64,000 nt of DNA from CAYNZV01 sp965217095. GTDB taxonomy: Bacteria > Latescibacterota > UBA2968 > UBA8231. The stretch is from NCBI GenBank assembly GCA_965217095.1, contig OZ244235.1:1488001-1552000 (forward strand). The letters run 5' to 3'. This document shows positions 58,742 to 64,000 of the stretch, piece after piece. Within the stretch, counting starts at the first letter, position 1, and every line of letters starts with the position of its first letter. Below the pieces are notes generated by a model. The model saw only the letters and a list, made by a program, of their open reading frames with translations. It was not told where the DNA came from and made no database searches. The translations under genes and the position numbers were made by a program.

Positions 58742-61394
58742 ATGATATTGCGGTGTTTGACGCTGGTTCTGTCCCTGCTTGCTTCCCAACTGACTGCCCA
58801 GTCCGTCGACATACCGGTTCCGCCGAAATCGGGGAATCCGAAATTGGACAGTCACCTGAACCGTATCATCTCCGACCTAAGCTCCAAGAAACTTGCCACC
58901 CAACCAGCCGGTGCTCTCAACCCGCGAGCCGTGGTAACGCTAGTACCCGAACCCGGAAGGCCGCTCTCGTCCATTAGCCTTGAGGACCTGGAGGTGCTCG
59001 GGGGCGAGCTGTTGGGCCGCTCGGCAAGCTTGGCGCGGGTCTCCCTACCTCTGAGCAGCCTCGAGGCGGCCACGGAGATTCCCGGCGTGTTTTTCGTCAG
59101 ACCTCCGCACCGGCCTCTCCTGCAGTTCGAGGGCGTGATGAGGGTCAACGCCTGGCGCAGTATCCGCGAGCGGAATGTCAGGGGTCAGAGGGTTCACATC
59201 GCCATTATCGACTTCGGTTTCGCAGAAGCCGACCGCCTGAGATCGGGCTTTTTTCCACAAAACCGGTCGGTGCGGGACTTTACCGGATTGGGTATCTATT
59301 CCGGCGAGAGCAAGCATGGTACTGCGTGCACCGAGATCGCCTACGACATCGCACCGGATGCGGAGTATCATCTTCTGCGCATTGAAGACCTGGTCGACTT
59401 CGAGAATGCAAAGGATTACTGCCTGCAAAACGGCGTTCAGGTAGTCAGCTTCTCCGGTCTGTGGCCGTCCACGGGCTACGGAGACGGCGAGGGGTTGGCT
59501 TGCGACATCGTCAACGACGCGGCCGACAACGGCATACTCTGGGTCAACGCCGCGGGGAATCTGGCGCAGAGGCAACTCGAAAAACTCTGGTTGGATGGTG
59601 ACGGAGATGGATGGCATGACTTCGGACCCGGCCAAGAGGTGCTTCCGCTTGAGGAAACGGAGGTGGGAGATTCGATAGTACTCTGGCTGACCTGGAACGA
59701 ATGGCCGCGGTCGCACAATGATTACGACCTGTATCTATGCCGCCTGGGGGATAGCGAGGAGTTGGAGATCGTCGCCGAGAGCACGACGACGCAGGAAGGC
59801 AGCGAACCTATCGAGTCGATAGAATTCGAGGTACCGTCTGATGGAACCTACGCCGTCATGGTGGCGAAATCTCCGGACGCACGTCCGCAGCGATTCAAGG
59901 TGATATCTGGCCACCAAAATCTCGGGTCCGGTTCCCTGTACAGCACCATCGGCGTGCCAGGAGATGCCCGGGGTGCATTGACTGTGGGGGCGGTGGATGC
60001 CTATCAGTGGCACGAAGGTCCGCTCGAACCGTACAGCTCTCGCGGACCCACCGCTGATGGCCGCCTGAAGCCGGATCTGGTGGGTCCCACCGGAATATCT
60101 ACCAGCGTTTTCGGGCGCAACGGATTCAAGGGGACCTCCGGTGCCACCCCCAATGTTGCCGGCGCCGCCGCGTTGCTCAAGTCCGCGTACCCGCACTACG
60201 GTCGAGACGAGCTCTACGAGACCCTGCTGAATTCCACCTGGGAGATTGGCGAGGAGGGCTGGGATTATCTCTACGGGCGTGGGAAACTGGTGCTGACGCT
60301 CTTGCCTGCCATTCCGCTGATGCGCGAACTCAACACCGCCGAGCAGGCCTTCAACCGCGCCGTCGTCATCAAAGGCTCCTACTTCGGATCGTTGAGAAGG
60401 GACAGCAAGGTAATGTTCTCGAACGGGGTGCGTCCCGACCCCTGGCACTACCTGGCCTGGGGCAGGGAGGAAATCCACGTGCGGGTTCCGATTGGGGCGG
60501 AAAGCGGGGATATTCGAGTTTTCGTCGCCAACCGAGAGAGCAACACGCTGCCTCTTACGGTTACCTCCCCGCTGGTGACAAGGATTTCCAACAGCTCCGT
60601 CCGTTTCGGCGACAGGCTGCGGCTATGGGGTAAAAACTTCGGCAGCCAACGCGGCACAGGGTGGGTATTCGTGGGCGGCAGGAAAGCGCTGTCCTACGGA
60701 GCCTGGCGGGATGGCCTCATCGAGCTTGACGTCCCCGCCGACGCCCGTTCCGGTCACATAATCGTCCATACCGGAGTGGGGGCCGAGCAATCCGGTGGAG
60801 ATCGATGTCGTCAGCCCGGTGCTGGTCCTGCTGGCTCCCCGAACCGTCCACAACGGCGACTTGCTGACGATCTGGGGCAGCAACTTCGGCGACCAGCGCC
60901 GGTCCGGATTTGTCCAGTTGGGCGATCTGCGGCTAACCGCTAGCCAGTACGTGACCTGGGCCGACAAGAAGATCGTCGTACGCATTCCATGGGAAGCGCG
61001 ATCAGGCGCCATAAAGGTTTGGACCGAATCGGGCGAATCGCCGTCCAAGGAGATCGAGGTGGTGTCCCCGGAGCCGCAGCCTACCGTGGCCGAACAGCTG
61101 GCGGGGGGGCTACCGCTCCGCTCGCAGTTGGGAACCCCCTTCCCCTCTCCATTCAACGCCGAGGTGGTGATCCCCTTCGAGCTCGCTGCATCGACTCAGA
61201 CCACCATACAGGTTTACAATATCTCCGGCCAGCAGATCGCGACGTTGTACGACGAGTTCACTCCCGCGGGCAGGCACCAGATCGTGTGGCGCGGCCGCTC
61301 CGCCAGTGGCATTGACAGTGCCACCGGTCTCTATTTCGTGCAGATGACCACTCCGAAGGTCCGGAGTGTCCGCCGCATCGCACTCATTCGCTGA
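58742..61394 (+). CDS. Secreted subtilisin-family peptidase with TIG repeats and C-terminal sorting domain; frameshifted
   Basis: An exported serine peptidase of about 883 residues once the frame is mended. A signal peptide (LRCLTLVLSLLASQLTAQ) is followed by a propeptide-like region and the S8 domain: Asp in AIIDFGFAEA, His in KHGTACTEIA, the oxyanion Asn in WVNAAGN and Ser in GTSGATPNVAGAAALL. A beta domain interrupts the S8 core (DYDLYLCRLG). Three IPT/TIG-like beta domains follow (VVIKGSYFGS, LWGKNFGSQRGT, IWGSNFGDQRRS) and a C-terminal FlgD-Ig/T9SS-type domain (YNISGQQIATLYDEF ... GLYFVQM). A G5 run at 60778-60782 shifts the frame; with four Gs the reading continues. Confidence 0.88.
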
Positions 61395-61524
61395 TCCTCT
61401 CCCACCGCGGCCGGATACACCTTTTATATATAGCTTCCATCGGTGGCGGCAGAAGAATCTGGCTGTTTCTCCGTGCGCGCCGATAAGAAGGAATGAGAAG
61501 TGCGCTTGAAGAGGCAGCTCATTC

Positions 61525-62562
61525 ATGGCCAATGTAAAAGAAGAAGAAATCGCGTCTGGCGGCGAAGAGCCGGAACTTCCGCTCGAGCAGAAGGTTGCCA
61601 TCACCATGGTGGCCCTTGGCGAAGAGGCCTCGGGCGAAGTCATGAAGTTCCTGAACGACTTCGAGATCGAAGCGATCACCCAGGCGGTGGCGGGACTGAA
61701 GAATATTTCCCCCGAACTGATGGACCGGGTTCTCGAGGAGTTTGAAACCCACCTCGTCGCGGGAAAATGGATCAGTCAAGGCGGCATCGACTTCGCGCGG
61801 GCGACGCTGGAGCGGGCGGTTGGGCCGCGCCGCGCCCAGGAGATCCTGGAGCGCGTCGGCAGCAAGGTTACCTCCGGATTCTACATCCTGAAGAACGTCG
61901 CTCCGGATCAGCTGGCGCCGTTCATCTCAAACGAACATCCACAGACCATAGCACTCATTCTTTCACAGCTGGATCCTGCCCAATCCGCCGGCATTCTGGG
62001 CCAGCTGCCCGAGCGCATGCAGGGGGACGTCGCCTACCGCGTCGCCACGATGGAGAATATTACGCCCAACGTGATCCAGCAGATCGAAGAGAGTCTGGAG
62101 CAGTCGCTAAGAGACATCTTGGGTGGAAACCAGGATGTGGGCGGTCCCAAGGTGGTAGCCGATATCCTAAACCTGACCGGCTCGACGGTCGAAAAGAATA
62201 TCCTGGACAACATGGACGCCCAGGACCCAGAAACAGCGGAATCGGTACGCAATCTGATGTTCGTATTCTCCGATATCGTCAATTTGACCGACCGCGAGAT
62301 TCAGATTCTACTGCGGGAAGCGGATCAGAAAGACCTCGTGATCGCCCTCAAAGGCGCCGAGGATGAGTTGAAGGAAAAGATCCTGGGCAATATGTCCGAA
62401 AGGGTCTGCACCTTCATGACCGAGGAAATGGACTTTCTCGGGCCGATGCGCTTGAGCGAAGTCGAGGAAGTGCAATTGCGCATCGTTCAGCAGGTGCGAC
62501 AGTTGGAGGAACAGGGTCAGATCACTATCGTTCGGGGCGAATCGGACGATAAGTTCGTCTAA
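61525..62562 (+). CDS. fliG: Flagellar motor switch protein FliG
   Basis: Rotor protein of 345 residues that couples proton or sodium flow to rotation. The N-terminal domain (VAITMVALGEEASGEVMKFL) binds the MS ring; the middle domain has EHPQTIALILSQLDP with the EHPQ motif; the C-terminal domain carries the charged torque helix (ILLREADQKDLVIALKGAED). Length is normal. No other basal-body genes (fliF, fliM, fliN) lie beside it, so fliG is separate from its usual operon. AGAGG precedes the ATG. Confidence 0.96.
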   Translation: MANVKEEEIASGGEEPELPLEQKVAITMVALGEEASGEVMKFLNDFEIEAITQAVAGLKNISPELMDRVLEEFETHLVAGKWISQGGIDFARATLERAVGPRRAQEILERVGSKVTSGFYILKNVAPDQLAPFISNEHPQTIALILSQLDPAQSAGILGQLPERMQGDVAYRVATMENITPNVIQQIEESLEQSLRDILGGNQDVGGPKVVADILNLTGSTVEKNILDNMDAQDPETAESVRNLMFVFSDIVNLTDREIQILLREADQKDLVIALKGAEDELKEKILGNMSERVCTFMTEEMDFLGPMRLSEVEEVQLRIVQQVRQLEEQGQITIVRGESDDKFV

Positions 62563-62706
62563 CCCCATCCCCCGCATGAGCGCCGTCAGGGCTACATTTA
62601 TTTGACCGAGCCCTCCCCGGCTGCTAATCTCCCAATAGCTTTTTCTTTCGCATAACCTGCAGGTCCGTTCGCACTCTGACCCGACCAAGCGAGCGGCCCG
62701 TCGGAC

Positions 62707-63783
62707 ATGACATTTCTCATGGACCGAAACTGGCTTCGCGTTTCAATCCTTCTGCTCTTGAGCGGATGGTTGGGTTTTTCCGGCTGTGGGACAGGCGACC
62801 GCTCGCCCGTCGCATCGACGCAACAGGAACCGGAAGCGGAAGCGCAAATCCCAACGCCGGTGGACCCCAATCTTCGTGAGAGATATGCTCATCTCTGGCC
62901 CGTGGAGATGCGCGAAATTACCATTTTCAATGACGGCAGTTCTTCGATCCTGCTCGTCAGTCCGGGGCGGGTCGGCATCAGGCTGCCGGTACACCGCTGT
63001 GCCAGTCCCCTCATCCGGGCAGGTTTCAACGGAACACCCACAATTCGGCCCATGCCACCCGATCTGTTCAAGAGCGTTGCGGACGAGCTCGACGTGGGCG
63101 TTCCCCTGGTAATCTTGGAGGTCGATGGCAGCAATCGACCCGTGGCTACTCTAGTTTTGCAAACTACAGACCTGGACGCCAAGCTTCCAGCCTCATTTGG
63201 GGACGCGCTAACGATCGCCCAACGCATGGAATCTCTGATTCTTGCCAGTCCACAACTGTTCGAGATCGAATCGAATGCGAGAAGGTCGAAACCGACGACG
63301 GGAGAAATCCCTGCGAGTGCGGTGAACGCTACCTACTCCGCAAAATCGCTGCAGCGCGCGTACGAGCTGATAAACATGGATGTTCTCGACGTGGTGGGTT
63401 CGAGGTTTGGCGGCCTGATCGTTTTGCTCGTGGACAGCGGACGAAATTCGGTGCTAACGATGCGCGTTGGTGTGTGCGAAGGCCTCGCGATCTTCGACAA
63501 TCTTCATGGGGCCAACCTGAGATCGGCGGAGACTCATCTCTTGCTTGCGGGACTCCTGCAGGAATCAGGCGCAACCATGACCCACGCCAACATCGTCGAC
63601 TGGCGCAACGAGATATTATTCAGTGAGCTAGGAATCTCGTACCGTGGCGAAAGGATATCGATCGACTCGAGACCCAGTGACGCCATAGCTTTGGCGCTGC
63701 TTACGGGAGCTCAGGTGGGAGTGGTTCGTGGCCTGTTGGAAGCGTTCGGGCAGAGCGCTGAGCTGTATCGATCCTTGTTGTGA
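62707..63783 (+). CDS. Lipoprotein with two bifunctional-nuclease (DUF151) domains
   Basis: A 358-residue lipoprotein. The signal peptide ends LSGWLGFSGC (Cys27). The C-terminal half (about 235-350) is a bifunctional nuclease/DUF151 domain: ETHLLLAGLLQESGATMTHA and ISIDSRPSDAIALALLTGAQ. The first half (about 75-190) looks like a diverged second copy (IRLPVHRCASPLIRAGFNG, SFGDALTIAQRMESLILAS). These proteins are usually cytoplasmic and their role is poorly defined; export to the envelope is unusual. It is downstream of fliG by 144 bases and converges on a TPR gene. Confidence 0.75.
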   Translation: MTFLMDRNWLRVSILLLLSGWLGFSGCGTGDRSPVASTQQEPEAEAQIPTPVDPNLRERYAHLWPVEMREITIFNDGSSSILLVSPGRVGIRLPVHRCASPLIRAGFNGTPTIRPMPPDLFKSVADELDVGVPLVILEVDGSNRPVATLVLQTTDLDAKLPASFGDALTIAQRMESLILASPQLFEIESNARRSKPTTGEIPASAVNATYSAKSLQRAYELINMDVLDVVGSRFGGLIVLLVDSGRNSVLTMRVGVCEGLAIFDNLHGANLRSAETHLLLAGLLQESGATMTHANIVDWRNEILFSELGISYRGERISIDSRPSDAIALALLTGAQVGVVRGLLEAFGQSAELYRSLL

Positions 63784-63793
63784 TCGATGCGGC

Positions 63794-64000
63794 TCAACTC
63801 TGGATAACTTCAGCACTCTTGGCGTAACACAGCTCAGCCGCGTCTTTCACACCCAGACGCTGGTAACAGTCGCCGAGACGCTGAAAAGCGGTGCCGTCAC
63901 GCGGGTCCGACAATAGCAAAGCTTCGTACTGGGAGACGGCCTTCCAATAAGCCCCTTGATGCCAGTAGATCTCACCGAGACACCTCTTCGCCTCCATGTC
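63794..64000 (-). CDS. TPR-repeat protein, 5' end outside the window
   Basis: Only the last 68 codons are visible, with the frame still open at the right edge of the window. They hold nearly two TPR helices pairs (CLGEIYWHQGAYWKAVSQYE, RLGDCYQRLGVKDAAELCYA), followed by a short tail ending VIQS. The internal methionine at 63997 is not the start. It converges with the DUF151 lipoprotein gene, ten bases between stops. Confidence 0.8.
   Translation of the reverse strand, partial: DMEAKRCLGEIYWHQGAYWKAVSQYEALLLSDPRDGTAFQRLGDCYQRLGVKDAAELCYAKSAEVIQS

Noticed and set aside
61484..61493. A GCCGATAA sequence ahead of fliG
   Set aside because: It matches the sigma28 -10 box, but there is no TAAA 15-16 bases upstream of it.
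1..64000. CRISPR array, prophage, integron or rRNA
   Set aside because: No spaced repeat arrays, integrase, phage structural genes or rRNA sequences were found when reading both strands. The only mobile element is the IS1595-type insertion.

Overview
This window carries about 50 protein-coding genes, one tRNA and one insertion sequence. It looks like the chromosome of a flagellated bacterium of the FCB superphylum or a neighbour such as Latescibacterota, Zixibacteria, Eisenbacteria or Gemmatimonadota. The lineage call is an inference. It rests on the C-terminal FlgD-Ig/T9SS-like sorting domain of the subtilase, the exopolysaccharide/PqqD/nucleotidyltransferase cassette, a fused ispDF, and the mix of housekeeping operons. 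There are no rRNA genes, phage genes or CRISPR arrays.

Layout. 1-2.7 kb: MerR regulator, A-type Fe-S carrier and cysteine desulfurase (cut by the window edge), transcribed leftward from a near-perfect sigma70 promoter, behind cysK. 2.7-7.4 kb: a tight leftward run of YyaL-like thioredoxin-fold protein, PqqD-like protein, nucleotidyltransferase, SLBB export lipoprotein and cysK. 7.4-10 kb: a solitary N6-adenine methyltransferase, ssb, a small membrane protein and tRNA-Ala(UGC). 10.2-15.6 kb: a three-gene glutamate-synthase operon whose last gene fuses GltD to a degenerate GltB-type barrel. 15.6-24 kb: UbiA-type transferase, degenerate GGDEF protein, frr, tsf, rpsB (without pyrH), rpsI, rplM, dedA, ispDF, queA. 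24-26.7 kb: two divergent flagellin genes with facing sigma28 promoters. 26.7-33.2 kb: glycosyltransferases, a hydrolase-like lipoprotein, an ECF ATPase fusion and pyrC. 33.2-43.9 kb: one long leftward operon hrcA-grpE-dnaK-dnaJ-mrp-nuoB-prmA-rsmE-SH3/TPR-rnhB::yraN. 44-46.6 kb: a BadF/NagK-type kinase and glnA. 46.6-57.9 kb: flgM, an IS-disrupted fliT-like gene, fliS, a giant fliD, flaG and three flagellin genes. 58.2-64 kb: a small unknown, a subtilase, fliG, a lipoprotein with tandem bifunctional-nuclease domains, and the end of a TPR gene.

How the parts fit. Nitrogen assimilation is represented by glnA and the glutamate synthase operon. The late flagellar genes form a regulon: flgM and four of the five flagellin genes carry sigma28-type promoters (TAAA-N15/16-GCCGATAA-like), and the fifth flagellin has a -24/-12 sigma54-like element. 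Four of the five flagellin genes share an identical strong Shine-Dalgarno that also resembles a CsrA site.

Caution. Several reading frames are broken by single-base changes in homopolymers (cysK, SLBB lipoprotein, fliD, subtilase), and two flagellin genes and fliD carry local deletions or 20-27 bp tandem duplications. The mixture suggests consensus errors in part, so these genes are described as one unit each with the break position given. The insertion in the fliT-like gene, with matched terminal repeats and target duplication, is a genuine transposition.
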